Program-made: the position numbers and the translations under genes
Source of the DNA: Andrena cerasifolii
Lineage: Eukaryota > Arthropoda > Insecta > Hymenoptera > Andrenidae
DNA length: 64,000 bases
NCBI RefSeq assembly: GCF_050908995.1
Contig: NC_135124.1
Coordinates: 6,944,001 to 7,008,000, forward strand
Reading direction: 5' to 3'
Notes under the pieces: generated by a model
Seen by the model: the letters and a program-made list of their open reading frames with translations, nothing else
What the model was told of the DNA's origin: nothing
Database searches by the model: none
Shown: one piece after another, positions 12,134 through 24,961 of the stretch
Layout: every line of letters starts with the position of its first letter
Position numbering within the stretch: position 1 is the stretch's first letter

Positions 12134-13510
12134 TTAGTAGAAACAATTTAGTGCACTTGGTTTCGAGAATCTTTACAACGCACATTTGTAGGTACATATG
12201 TACAATTCACCAATCGCAAGTAGTGAGCGACCAGTACGAGGTTTGGGTTACGAGTTTCATTCAAATTTTGTGTACAGTTTCGCACAGCATGTATTGTGCA
12301 ATTATGTGTTAAACGCATAGGGTGTACTACTTAAAACTTTGTGGGGAAATCGAGTGCAAAGTTTGACTTTTCCAGAATCTCGATGTCTGGCTAATGAACT
12401 ATTAGATGGGTGGAACAGTTCGTCCGCTCACTTGTTGGTGATTTCAGGTGTACCCAAATGTCTTTTTTCATTATACCAACTTGTATTTTTACTAGAAAAG
12501 TGGCGAAAGGTCTAGGACAATACTTTGAATTAAAAAACTTGTAATATATTTATATTTTCAATGAAGACCATGGTTCAATAACGCGTACGAACTTTTGCGC
12601 CGACCTAATATCATCTGTATGCAGTTGGAGCTCAACTGTAAGACGTATGTATATATCTTTAATGCCTTTAATTTTAATCTGCATTAAAACGGGCGTATCT
12701 CCCAAAATTTCTTTTGGAGTTTATGAAATATTTTACGGGTTTGTCAGAAATATTTAGATACCTTGTTATCCAGATTTAATATTTAATCTAATCCGATTTA
12801 TATAACATACGGATAACATAACACAGAATACTAAAAATCATTCATCTCAGAACCACCGTCTGACCGGGTACGCTCTTTCGAATTAACACGGCAGTATACA
12901 CAGCATAAACTAACTGTACGCCATATTTTAGCCAAATTGGTGACATGACCTATGTGCATTCTTCTAGTCAGATCAACTGTTACAACTGACACTACACTAA
13001 ACATTAACTAGATGCAACACGGAAGCGTCAAATTCAATTGTATGCCAGTAAAATAATGCAATTAGGTACGTTTTTAGTACCTAATGATTCCCAAGAAGTG
13101 TCCAATCAAACACCTGGGTACTTTAAACAGAATTCATACGAAAGGTGCGCCGAAGGTGGTGCCGTCAGCTGTAAATTCCTTTCAATCATTCCAGACTAAA
13201 CAAACAAACCGTGATGCCAAGTTAAAAATGTTACGACGGTAATTCTTCATGTTCCCTTCGCGTTGGTCCGACATTCGGTGGCTTTAACGACCCACGTTAA
13301 CCAGTCGCTGGTAAAAATACCTCTGTATATAGGGCAGTTCAGCAAGATGGTTGTACGCTGGAAATGGAACCTGCATACTAGATGATACGTTTTAATATCG
13401 AGTGCAACAACAAGCTTGCATAATTACTACCTCCAATTTCTCGTTGAATGGAGTCGGGATGCATGAACGGCTTCGCTGACCTTCCAAGAACGAAGTTAAT
13501 CATGCAGAGA

Positions 13511-13567
13511 CAGGTGTACTATTTCATTCTCTTCTTCACCTGCACTATTGCACAGCGAGTGCAGGTG
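13511..13567. promoter_or_regulatory. CAGGTG E-box cluster with perfect hairpin
   Basis: Three CAGGTG/CACCTG sites lie within 57 bp (13511, 13537, 13562). The last two form a perfect 10-bp inverted repeat, CACCTGCACT and AGTGCAGGTG, around an 11-base spacer. CAGGTG is the core bound by Snail/Zfh-type factors, so a small enhancer is possible; this is inference. Confidence 0.2.
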
Positions 13568-14715
13568 TAATCTACCGACCCCTGCTTCCTACTCAAGTAT
13601 CGGCTTCTAAGAGCTTATTGAATAAAAATTTCACCGAGTACTTAGCGCTGTACTATTCTATCGAATCGAATTCACGCGTTGAAATATATATAACTTTCTG
13701 AATTTTCATTAGATGTACACAGATTACGTATTCATCCTCTTTCTGGATGCTCTATCTTTTTATGCGGGACACTTTTGTCTCCTGCTAATGGTACCTACTT
13801 CAGGCATAATCACACGTGTTATATCTTTGAAATTATCGCTGCTTCTGCCACGTGAATATATCAGAAATTCCAGCTGCGAAGCAAAGTGTTTCGTGTGAAA
13901 TGGTAAAAGAATAGTAGATACATAGTGGATTAGGTATTCAAGTATAATTTGAGACTGAATATGTTTATATTCTAAAATTGGATACTTGTGGATCAAATGA
14001 AATTTTTGTGGGACATGCGAGGCATAAGTGCTATTAAAATATCAAAACTCCAAACAATTAAAGAACCACAGGAAAGTGTAGGCACCTATTACATAACAGA
14101 AATGAAAGAAATGTTATCTTTTTTATACTACATGGAAGTAAGTTGAAGAGAATGTCAGAGGCACAGAGAATTTAATCCACGATATTTGTCATCCACTTAA
14201 ATCGAATTTCATTAGACAAACCCGACAGACGCTTTTCGCAAAATTCGATAATACTAACAAGTTTTCCAGCACAAATCGATAACATTTGACATCGCAGGTT
14301 CGATAAGAGAGATTGTTCATATAGTCAGCTCTTTCTAGCAATTGGCATGCGTGGAATAGAAAGACTCCCTGGTCTAGTTAACTCGATCTTACGTTTTATC
14401 GTCCTATGACTCATCTATAGTCGTCGATCCACTCCATTTGTAATAAAATACAAGATTTGCGTAAATTACGCAAGGGGAGTGCGACTGTCCATATTTTTAT
14501 CATTCAAAGTAGCTCACGTTGATATTAATACGCTTATGGAATCACATTATGCGAATCGATAGATCGTTAATGCAAGCGTCTGTCACGATATTATTATACC
14601 TACAGTATGAAAACATTTAACGAGCGATTCTGATGAATCGTTCGAACATCAGTGGGAAATAATTTCCACCACGATTCGTTAGAGATTCTTTCCATTAATT
14701 TTCTATGTTTTGCAG

Positions 14716-14916
14716 CGCGCAGTTCATTGTTATGAATTCAATTTCGCATTTATCAGCCATCAATTCGTCGCAGGATTTCGTTCTTTCGATAATTGCGGAA
14801 TGATGGATATTTGCAGAGATGGAACAAATTGCTGTCATGCAAATCCTCGGAGAGTCGATGCAATTTACCTGTTTAGAGACGCAAGTCACGTAGATCACAA
14901 TCCTAATTGCCTCTGA
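14716..14916 (+). other. Possible cysteine-rich terminal exon (unproven)
   Basis: A good acceptor (TATGTTTTGCAG) ends at 14715 and opens directly into a 66-codon frame that closes with TGA at 14914-14916. The peptide has six cysteines, including the run NCGMMDICRDGTNCCHANP, and ends NPNCL. Clustered cysteines suggest a small secreted or zinc-binding module, but I recognise no family. I found no upstream exon with a signal peptide and no clear poly(A) signal just downstream. It is equally compatible with a chance frame. Confidence 0.2.
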
Positions 14917-17842
14917 TATTAAAAATAACAGGTTGAACTGCTTGTACCTTTTAATTTCGTTTTTAACATAAAAGCACTTCAAAACCATTTCCTGTTACTC
15001 TTTTTACAATAAAATAATCCCGTTCATAGAAAATTATCAGGAATACATCTTTCGATAATAATATCAAAGCCTGGTTTCAATAATTACTCCAAATTCCCGC
15101 GTAAATTCAATCCATTCAATAAATTTGTGCAATGTTTTCAGCACTCTTTACTCTTAATGTTCCATCTGTTATTCACCGAAATAACATTCTTTATTAATTC
15201 ACTGAAACTGCTACCGTGGCATTCTGATTATTCACCTAATTCGTAAGTACTAAGTGGTGCTCCATTTCCATAACAAATTTGCAGCAACCCATTATAATTC
15301 GTTAACCCTTAATTAATATCTACCATAAACGGACAAATATAGCGTTTTTGCTGCATCTCCTTTATTTACGCTGATTCGATTTGTTTATCTGTCACAGATC
15401 AATGTGTTATCTTCTTAATGTAATAGAGAATTATTATTATCGTTGGAAATTTATTTTAGTAGCTGAAAAGCATGTCGTACATACCTATACACATGCGCTT
15501 GAATTCGCGAGGCACGAGTTTAGCGCAACCCGAATCACGTGACCGAGTCGTTGATCACTCTGATGATCTACAAATTATCATACGCGCACACAACCCCACC
15601 GTGACCGTCACGGGAAAGAGTATGATACTCTGAACGTGAAATAGAAATGGAACGGTAACCGAGGAACGAATTATTACGCTAACCGCTCTGCAGGAAAATG
15701 ACGCACGGTGCATCAGCATTTCAGCATCGACTATGAAACGTTAAAAATAATGTGCAATTGCGCGGAATTAACTGCCTGTGTAATTTCGCCTGGGAATATA
15801 ATGCTGGGCACAATCAACTACCACACGGTTGAAGCAAAGTTGTTGAATAATTTTCGTTAAGCTTAAGTAGGAATTAATTAAAGAATTTTGTGAGAGGATT
15901 CAGAGATTTGATAGCCTGAATACCTTCGGTTGCAAAAATTCTCTGGTATTCCTGGAAATACCTCGTCGCAGGTGAAATTTTTTATGTTTCAATAGCAAGC
16001 TGTATTGAATTACCAGAGGAGTGCAAAATTTCAATGGAGGGAAGTTTCAATGAAATACAATAGCTGGAAAGAAAATCGTGATATAGAGTTAAAGATTGTT
16101 TAATATTCGAATTGTTATGTTTTCTGTAGTTTTGCGAATAGTGCAACGCGAGTACCATTAACAGTGGACTATGAACAACCCGAAGGTAGCTTTTATTTCG
16201 TCCTTAAACTGGATACATATATTTTGCGGAATGTCTTGCTTTCCCTGGCAGACTCATTAATTACCTAATCCGGCATATCGTAATCCTCTACAATCGATGA
16301 GCATACGTGCTCCAATATTTCCAGCTCTCTTGATTCCACGGTCGAATATTACGTCGAGGATAGTTTTAGTCCCTCGAAATTCTATGTATCAAAAATATTC
16401 AATTTGAACGATATCAGGTCTCAGAAACTGTTTTTGGAAATCTATTAAGAGATGCACTTTGTAGAGCGACGAAGTCTCTCACATATTTTTTATTAATACT
16501 TTTTAAGATTTAAATTATTTTTTTAATGTTTTATTAATGCTAAGTTACTCGAACTTAGCTGAATATACACAGTCGCAGAAATATAACAAGAAACATCCTC
16601 CATTGGACAAATTTTAAAGTGGATTAAAACTCGTCGAAACGAACAGCTGATAAGTTAAAAATTTATAACGCGTACATACAGCGTGACAAAAATCATTGAA
16701 CAAAATTAAAATCATTTGTTTGTGGTACTCATATGCTCGCAAGCGTTCAGAAATTCTTTCATCAATATTATTTGGAACACAGGTATTATAAATACCGTGG
16801 AAACGCCTAGTCGATTCACAAGCGTAACGAATTGTATTAATTGCGATATCGTACGTGGCCTACTCTATATTGAAAATATTCGATAACAGTAAACACGCGT
16901 GTTGGAAAGGAACAAAAGCTTGAAGCTCGTGCGAGATTAATTTCTAATTTCCCAATTTAGATTAATAACGAAGCTGCTGTACCGCTACTTTCTTCATAGG
17001 GTCGGACATAATGATTGACAGCGCGAAACGGGGCAGTTCGTGTTTGTCAGCAGTTTGTCGCCGCTCCTATAGCCCGTGGGGAGCAGAACGAACGATCTAG
17101 ATTGAATCCAGAGATGCTGTCAACGATATCGTCCACAGCGTTCGGTGTCACAAAGAACCGTTCGTGTGCAACTGCATACCGCAACACGGTTATGTGTCCC
17201 TCGTTTCGTGCATCATTGCAATCCGTACCGCGTTTTATAACCCCTTTCCCCTCGATATGCCCGCGTAACACGGCAGCAACGGGAGACATGCGCTCGAACC
17301 GTGTGTTCTGCATTCTCCCCATTTCACTGTGTATCTATTTCGCGTGTCTGCAGTCAGGAGCAATTCAAACGATGATGGATACGTGGAATGAAAAATGGGT
17401 ACACGCCAAAAATGGCGCGTCAAAATTTGCGCCGACAAAAAGTAGATAATAAGTGGTTTGAGAAGACCAGAAATTTGCAAGAAAAAAATGAAAACCCTAT
17501 GAATTGTAAAAATCACTGTCAAATTTACAGTAACAATCTAAGCACACATATTCGCCGCCTCAATCTAGATAATATTCAAAATTGAACTGCTGGTGAAACA
17601 CCCCATAAAAGGGAAACTTAACACGCCCCAACGGTGACACGTGTTGAACACAGAAATAAGTATACGTACCAAAGTTTTCAATGAAAACTTCCCCCTCCCC
17701 CCACAAAGAAGTGCAATTCCATTTTTTACAGTTTTTGAAATGTGACGTGTAATATACGTAAAAGATTCTACATCGTTCGGTGTACGTTTGATGCAAATCC
17801 GATGACAAATGAGGGATTTATTGCAAATTTTGAACCTACACC

Positions 17843-18098
17843 TATTACTGCAGTGATTGCCAACCGGTGGAATGCGACCACCAAGTGGGTCGCGAAGTGT
17901 TTTCTAAGGGGTCACTATGTTTTTTTTTTTTTTCAAATATTATTAAGTTAGAATTATATTCTCAAAAATACCTATTTTTAATCTTTTCGTTACCTTAATA
18001 AATTTACCTTAACTTATATGGTGGGTGGGGTGTCGCAGATTATTCGAATATAATAAAAGGGAGTCGCGACTCAAAAAATGGGAAACACTGTATTACTG
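17843..18098. mobile_element. hAT-type MITE with 8-bp target duplication
   Basis: A 240-bp element (17851-18090) begins CAGTGATTGCCA and ends TGGGAAACACTG. The ends pair at 10 of 12 positions and fit the CAGTGNTTCCCA terminus of many hAT elements. It is flanked by the perfect 8-bp direct repeat TATTACTG (17843-17850 and 18091-18098), the size expected for hAT insertion. There is no transposase coding. The frame at 17742-17951 is a chance frame running into it. Confidence 0.88.
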
Positions 18099-19682
18099 TT
18101 TTGTGCAATATTTTTGTTTTGGGCAGCTCCACATTTGAAGAGTTTGCCAAAAATATAAATAGAAACTTATTCACTCAATAACTAAACTACTTATTGTGTG
18201 AAATATATATTTCTCAATTAATGTTCTCTTTTTAATCTCTTGTTTATTTCCCTTGTTAAGTCAAAGCAATAATTGCTTAATTATAAACAGCTTTTTCCTC
18301 AAAGTTGGTAAAGATGGAGCTGCACCCCTCTTGCTACAAGCTAACTGAGAAAACGAGGCAACTTTTCCTCGACTATGGTGACATCTCTAAACAAACACAT
18401 CCCTTTTTCGCGTGGAATTATTGCTAAAGCGATTGCGAAAGAATCCCCGTTATTATCCCAGATTTCTAGGGCACTCTGCCGCGAGTGTTAATCGCCCCCC
18501 TACGCCTTCTAATGCGGCTATCGAACGTCTTTGATAGTCCAGCTACGACGGCCGACCTCTGAAGAGATCCTTGGCCTACTACCACGCGTCTGCATCGCTG
18601 TCAACATTATAAAGTCGACGCTACCGTTACCATTAGCTGCTAACGTGCACCACGCAGCGATTAGAAACGCAACGAGCGACCTACGCCACCATAATACGAG
18701 AGTACATCCTCATTAACGGGGCGGTACGCCCCTCCTGCTTATCTACGCGCCTTTTTTTTATAACATTTTATTAATTCGACTTTGCCCGCCCTCGCTGCGG
18801 ATGGACGAACGAGAGCGTCGTGCGATAAACGAGAAACTATGAACTGAGTCGCTGCAGGAATTACTGTGGATTTTTACTCTGACCCCTCGTAAATGAATCT
18901 ATTTCTTACGGATTTAACATGGATTGTATTCTGGTTAAAATAATTAGAATGGTGCTTCAGGGTGGCAGTCTAATACCTTCGGGACGGGTTCATCGAATGC
19001 GTGACTAAAATGGAGTGGCATTGCGTAGGTGAGATTGGAAATTGAGGAGTTGAGAGTTGGGTTATGAAGATGAGGATGAACATGGGAAATTTGATTTGGA
19101 GTGTTTAGCGTTTAAAATAGCAATACTCATAGATTATAAGTAGCTAGCAAAGTAGGGGTTGATGACCCTAGAGAGGCGACGAAATATGGCATATCTGATT
19201 TTTATTTATAATCCCATACGCTATCACGTTAATTGACCTGAAATCTCGGTGCAATTTTAATTCTATTTCCCTAGTAGAGATATGAGGCATCTCTTTAATA
19301 TTCTATCTGTCATAATATTGCATTTTCGCTACTTCCTTGTCTACCCTCAGAAATTCAGTTCTGCGTGTACTGGATGATTCAGTTGCAATATTGATACTTG
19401 CATTTCTAATATCTGTTCATTTTATTTCGTCTCTTTCTGTTGTTTCTTTGGTATTTGTTATTTTAAGCTTATTTTTATTTTTACCTTATTTGTCCCTTCG
19501 TAATAAATAAATAAATAAATAACTGTAAATAGAGTCAATGATACTATGTCTGTGAACTCACAACCAGGGAATGGTACAAGTTGAAAAGCTTTTAGATCTA
19601 TCGCCACATGGTACCATCAAAAAAATTGAAGAGATCTTGTAGAACTTTTGAATAACGCACGTTTCAGACTTGCTATTACTTA
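18099..19682. other. Non-coding, one CpG-rich patch
   Basis: A CpG-rich patch lies at about 18480-18850, with AT-rich DNA around it. No gene or RNA is recognised. Confidence 0.4.
19501..19522 (+). repeat. (AATA)n microsatellite
   Basis: A short run of about five AATA units. It follows a T-rich stretch and may mark the tail of an old retroposon, but nothing upstream proves that. Confidence 0.7.
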
Positions 19683-20113
19683 CAAGGGAACATCCTGAAC
19701 CCGGAAATTCAGAAAATTCTGAAACTTTGCAAATATATAAGGAATCTCCTTTCGATTACAACGCAATTTTTGTTTGCGGCCCAAATTCACACAAGGGGGT
19801 GTAATTGACCCCTGAAAATCTGGTTATTTTCCAATTTTGTATCATAACTCGTGAACTGTAAAATAATTTCTTCACCAAATGATAGATCAAATTAAAAGAA
19901 GTAACTTTTGTCTTGAAACATTTTTTTCTACCTCTTACAGTTCGCGAGGAATAACACAAAATGGGAAAACAGCCGAATTTTCAGGGGTTAATTTCACCCT
20001 CTTCGAGTGAATTTAGGCAGCAAAAAATAATTGCGTTGTAATCAGGAAGAAATCCCCCACATATTCACAAAGTTTCAGAATTTTTTAATGTTCGTGTTCG
20101 GGATCTTCCCTTG
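19683..20113. mobile_element. Palindromic MITE, CAAGGGAA family, copy A
   Basis: The 431-bp element is a long imperfect palindrome starting CAAGGGAACATCCTGAACCC and ending GGGATCTTCCCTTG. Inward pairing includes GAAACTTTG/CAAAGTTTC, AACGCAATTTTTG versus AAATAATTGCGTTG, and CCCCTGAAAAT/TTTCAGGGG. Flanks are TTA on the left and TAA on the right. A TWA-type target would fit PIF/Harbinger elements and a TA target would fit mariner, so the superfamily is open. The closest relative is the copy at 36899-37334. Confidence 0.8.
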
Positions 20114-21696
20114 TAAGAAACGAAATAAATAATCATTTCCCCAATCCTTAAACAAATACTCTACCAAACACCAACGAAACAACGATAAAGCAGCCAAGTA
20201 GACTGCACACTATCGGAAATTTGCACCCATGCAATGTTCGTGAAGCAGGGTAGGAGCCTCGTTGTAACCCAATTAGGGGAGGCTTATTTCCGTTTCGTTC
20301 ATTGCGTTTATCGCGTTAATTGCGCCGAAAGGTCGACCGTTCGGCGACGGTCCGCGAAATATAAATGGACCTAGCAAAAATCGTTGGCGTGCGTTATAAT
20401 TAGATCGCGGGCTGTATTTCTCTCGGAGGGAAAGCCTTTATTCGTGGCTCGGGCGTGTGAACCGAGGAAAAGCAGGTCTCGTGGCTGGAAAACGCGGCGA
20501 TAGGCGCACACTTGGGAAAATTTGCGTTAATCGCTGGAGGGGAGGCCCGTTGCCGTACTTCTCTGTGAATCCTGTGCAATTCTGTGGATCGCAGTGGCTT
20601 CTAGAAACTTTCCAACAATAGACAATGTAGCTCGGCAGCGCGAAGCTTATTTCGTACGACCTGCCTCTGCGGTCGATACAGTTACCTCCAATTCCTTTTC
20701 AACGAAATCGCCAGACCCGATTCATTGCACTATTTATAAAGCCGAACCAGGAAGAAAGTTGTAATTAAAGCATTCTCTGCAAGATTACACACTTGGAGTT
20801 GCCATTTTAATTTGCATGCATGCTATTATCAGATTTCTATTGTGCGATTCTGATTCTTTTTATCTAACGATTTTCTCGAGGTACAAAAGTTAGTTTACCT
20901 ACGAGGGAAATATGTAATTTCGCTAGCCGGGGTTGACGTAGATCGCAAGACCTCGACACAGTTCGAGGGTCGGGAGAAATGGCGCAAACCGTGGCTACCT
21001 CCAATATTTGCACGCCAGAAACGAGCGACACGCTCGCCTGAGGAGGATCCTATTCGCCGGGGATTATTAATAATTTACGGAATTAAAACAACCCCCGGCT
21101 ATGCGCGACTTTTTTTCGGGTGGCGAATTCAGTGGATGAAAACCATGGAAAGCGGCGCGAGAGCACGCGCGAAGGGTGTACGAGGGTGGCGACCCTATGA
21201 TCTCCAGCGCGCTCTCTTCTCCCCCTTTCACTCTTCGAGCCACGACGAGTTCTCCAACGGGGAGGGCACCTGCGACAGGTACTTCGTTCGCGTGGAGTGC
21301 GCCACTTCGTGTACACTTTAGAGTCGGCGCCAGGGCCGTACATTGTCGAAATCCTAACAAAATTCTTATTCCATCGAGACCGATGCCGAGCTACTTTTGC
21401 ACAGCTCTTCTTAAGTTTTAGTCGCAACAAAGATTCGTTTAGGAAAATAGAAATGGCTATAGATTTGTTTACAATGGTGTATTAAAAACGATGAAATAGG
21501 GTTGAAAGAACGTTGCATTTCCGTGTTCCAAATTGGTTATTTCTTCGTTCGGTATCACAGAATTATAATGACATCTTTCGAAGGGGTCCCACGCCTCAAT
21601 CGAAACGTAGAAAGTTTCATTCAGCTCATTACTTTCACCGAGTCAAATAGCAGCGAAACTTCCTTAATTCCATTGTTAATAAATCCCAGGCCTAAC
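20114..21696. other. Non-coding with CpG-rich patches
   Basis: Patches at about 20200-20560 and 20930-21330 are CpG-rich, and overlapping frames on both strands (21067-21430) look like shadows of base composition. No splice-supported exon was found. Confidence 0.4.
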
Positions 21697-22037
21697 AAGG
21701 GAAGATCCCCAACCGGGAAATTAAAAAAATTATGAAACTTTGGGGATATGTAGATATATAGGTATGTATTACACGATTTTTGTTCAGCGCAAATTCACTC
21801 TAAGGGGGTGAAATTGACCCCTGAAAATCCGGCTATTTTAACTCGTTAAAGAAGTAACGCACCCCCAAGGGAAGATCCCCAACCGGGAAATTAAAAAAAT
21901 TATGAAACTTTGGGGATATGTAGATATATAGGTATGTATTACACAATTTTTGTGCAGCGCAAATTCACTCTAAGGGGGTGAAATTGACCCCTGAAAAATC
22001 CGGCTATTTTAACTCGTTAAAGAAGTAACGCACCCCC
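21697..22037 (+). repeat. Tandem duplication of a MITE half-element (about 170-bp unit)
   Basis: Two head-to-tail copies (21697-21866 and 21867-22037) begin AAGGGAAGATCCCC and end with a run of C. They differ at only a few positions (for example ACGATTTTTGTTC versus ACAATTTTTGTGC, plus one extra A in the second). The unit corresponds to one arm of the CAAGGGAA palindromic family found at 19683 and 36899. Near-identity indicates a recent duplication of a transposon arm. Confidence 0.9.
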
Positions 22038-24145
22038 ATGTGCAGTATGGGAAATATTTACCGCGTCCCTCGAATAAACACGTTATCACTCGTGCCTCTC
22101 TCATTATTAATACCAAAAATCTGCGGCTCACAATCTCGGCGAGAATAAATTTCACGCGACTCATTTTATCAATTACACGCCTATGACGATTCTACGGCAC
22201 TGCGTAAATTTCAGAGTGATGCCGTAAATACTTCCAGTAGGTACTGTGTTTAAAAGCATTATTACACATCGCGTGCACTAACTGCATGCGCAATTCGAGC
22301 CTCGCGCACTCCCCCCTGGTATAACACAGCAATTCCTACGAGCAGTTATTATTCCGAGGCAGGAGAGCGAACCTACGCGAATCTATCATTCGTTCTCCGG
22401 AGCGGAGCAAAAAGGCAGACGACACTCGACGAAACGCGGGGTGAATACGTCTTCCAAGGCAGAAACCAATACTTTCGCTTTGAGGAAGATCCATATCCCG
22501 GGGACGTAAATAACGGTGGTCAGGGGAGGGCCGTGTTTGCTCGCGGATCACACGATGCTGATCAAAAGGAAACGCGGAATATTCACGGTCTTGCCATGGC
22601 ATCGAACCTGCTCGTAATAACTATTTCTTGGTAGCCGGTGCATCAGCCGTGATACGCTGCCTCTCCGGCTGGGAGGGAAGAGGCGGGGGGGAGAAAAGAG
22701 GGGTGGAAAATCGAGTTGGAAACGGGTACCGGACTAGAAAACGCACGTTACGACTCTCCTGGTACACCTAACCGCGATGCGTGGGATAATTCTCATCGTG
22801 TTATTATCGTCGTCCATGGCGTACGCACGCATTCCGCGGGCAGGCCCTCAATAAATGCGCGCACACGCGTCCACGCGCGTGAATATCCGCGCCACAGGGC
22901 AGGCCTGCTTTTTCGTGCTCAACGAGCAAATTTCGAGTGAAGTGGCGCTGGCAAAAGCGCGGGGAATCGCGATAAAGCGCTTCGATACGTGATCGTATCA
23001 AAGGGGTCTGTATGTATGGTAGTTTGAGCGAAGTAGATTACCGTAATATTTTCTATCGGTAGGTTGATATTACGAAGGGAAACCTGTACAGGTAATGGAT
23101 GGACGTCGCCCAGCTGTGGGGAATTTATTTTCTTATTTCTTTTACTTCTTTTTTTTTTAAAGAATGCAACAACCTCTGATATAGTACCTACTGGAGCACG
23201 ATTTCGCAGAAGGCAGCCTTGGAACTGTGCTTTTTGCGACATCGCGTACGTTCCCTCGAGTCATCTATCTTGTCTTAATGTAATACATTTTTTGTAGACT
23301 ACATCTGGCGAATCACCCTACATCCTAACATAAATTATCGCCCAGAAGAATAATATAGTTTAATGCTGGTCTAGTTTCGTACCCCTCTCGATTCCATTTG
23401 CCGCTGCAACTGCAAAGAAAAATTCCCACAATGGAGATGCTAATACAGGTTTTGAAAAAAAAAATGGAATCAGAAAATTGCGAAAACAGTGCCATGGAAC
23501 GAAAGACTCTGCTGCGTCGTGTTCACCCCTTGAATTATATTCTACCTATATTTTTTTAACACTGCCTTTTCCCATCCCCATCCCAACATTAATGCAACCT
23601 GTTTCAAGCGCACTGCGCTCTATCGAAAAGTAATCATACGTGCCGCCGTAAATTCTATTTTTCTTTCTTTGCCACAATTACATGATGCATTCGTTCCGAT
23701 CTAAAAATACCTATCCGCGCAGGAGTTACCTCAAGCCCAAGCACGCAGTTCTCACGATTTTTAAGTAATCGCGACGCGATACTTTTGCCCCGCACGCTGC
23801 ATGATTTTATAACAACGCGATACAACTTCCGTCGGGCGTTTTCTTCCAGTTTTATACCAGCAACTGGTTCGAGATACTCAGGGCCCGTCACATTTGCAAT
23901 TTTGACGTAATTGAGCTCCCCAGCGCTGCCGTAATACCGTTCACACGAATATTACCCAGCATTCAAACGTCGTTGCTGTAACAGCGCTGCTTCGCTTCGC
24001 CCCAAAGGATAGAGCAGCTATTTAATTTGCCCCTTTATTAAAATGCTTTACGCAACATAGCACCCGACGTATGTAACGCTCCATGCAAATATCGATCCTT
24101 CAACGCAGCGGGTAGTTTTACCTGGATCTACTTTGACCCATGTTC
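22038..24145. other. Non-coding with CpG-rich patch
   Basis: CpG-rich at about 22250-22980 and 23640-24130, with overlapping frames on both strands that I cannot support. A purine-rich GGGAGGGAAGAGGCGGGGGG tract lies near 22670. No gene recognised. Confidence 0.4.
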
Positions 24146-24700
24146 TTAAGGGGACTAGGCAGTCGAAAAATCGATTTTTTATTGCACTTTCCGAAAGTAC
24201 TATCTTTTCTGAATGAAATGCCGCTTGGTGTATATTAAAATTCGCAAAATTGTTGATTTGGCAGCTGAAAAGGTCGAGCGGCAACCTATAGCGTCGCCTT
24301 TGCCCAGAAACTTTAACGCATTTTTCTTGAATCTTTTTTTCTCTTGGTTTTCACCTAGTTGTGAATTAAGGGAAGTTCAGATGGATTTGAAAAAGTTACA
24401 GGATGTGTAAAACATGTACCATTTCCCGCCAAACTTTTGAGATTTTCATAAAAAAATTGAAAAGTGGCGGATCTTTAGTAGCGCACAAACACGATCGAAT
24501 TTTTCTTGAAATAATCGTCGCTTTTCGGCCACCAATTTAATAATTCTCTTTTAATTTTAGTTTTTCATGGTTCCGCGGGGAACTACGGATGTAACGAACA
24601 AGAATCACACCGTGAAATTGGATTACGTCACATTTTAAGAGAAAGAAATAAAAAAATATTCTTTTAGTGGAAAATGATGTAAAGTCCATGCTAAATAGGG
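24146..24700 (+). mobile_element. TTAA-type element, right end unresolved
   Basis: The left end TTAAGGGGACTAGGCAGTCG is the near-exact reverse complement (one mismatch) of the right end of the element at 31307-31786. The interior shares phrases in the same order with the element at 50465: AAATCGATTTTTT, AATTCGCAAAATTG and an AACGCATTTT stretch. This places it in the TTAA-flanked group. No matching right terminus was found, so it is truncated or diverged and the end given is approximate. Confidence 0.5.
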
Positions 24701-24961
24701 TGGTAACCGCTCTAAGTGCTGGAATAATTTATTTCAGTTTCTGGGACTGTTGCAAGATGCAGCTGAGATCATAAGTACCAACGTCGCTGTGGTTGAAAAG
24801 AAATTACTGAAAATTTTCACTTCTGGCACTTTCATCATTTCTACTCCTCAATATCGCCGATGCTTTGCAGAACGTATAATAATATTTATTGCATATGAAA
24901 CTCATGATAGAAACAAATACTAATTAAGAACGTAAGGCTATCAAAGTCCTAAGGCTAATAA

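Larger units (their letters stand above)
12134..17842. other. Long non-coding stretch
   Basis: Mostly AT-rich with a CpG-rich patch at about 16990-17350. Features worth noting are the CAGGTG hairpin near 13540 and a possible lone exon at 14716-14916, both listed separately. The 144-aa frame at 17015-17449 overlaps frames on the other strand and looks non-coding. Confidence 0.35.

Noticed and set aside
17015..17449. 144-codon plus frame in a CpG-rich patch
   Set aside because: Opposing frames cover the same DNA and no conserved motif is visible.
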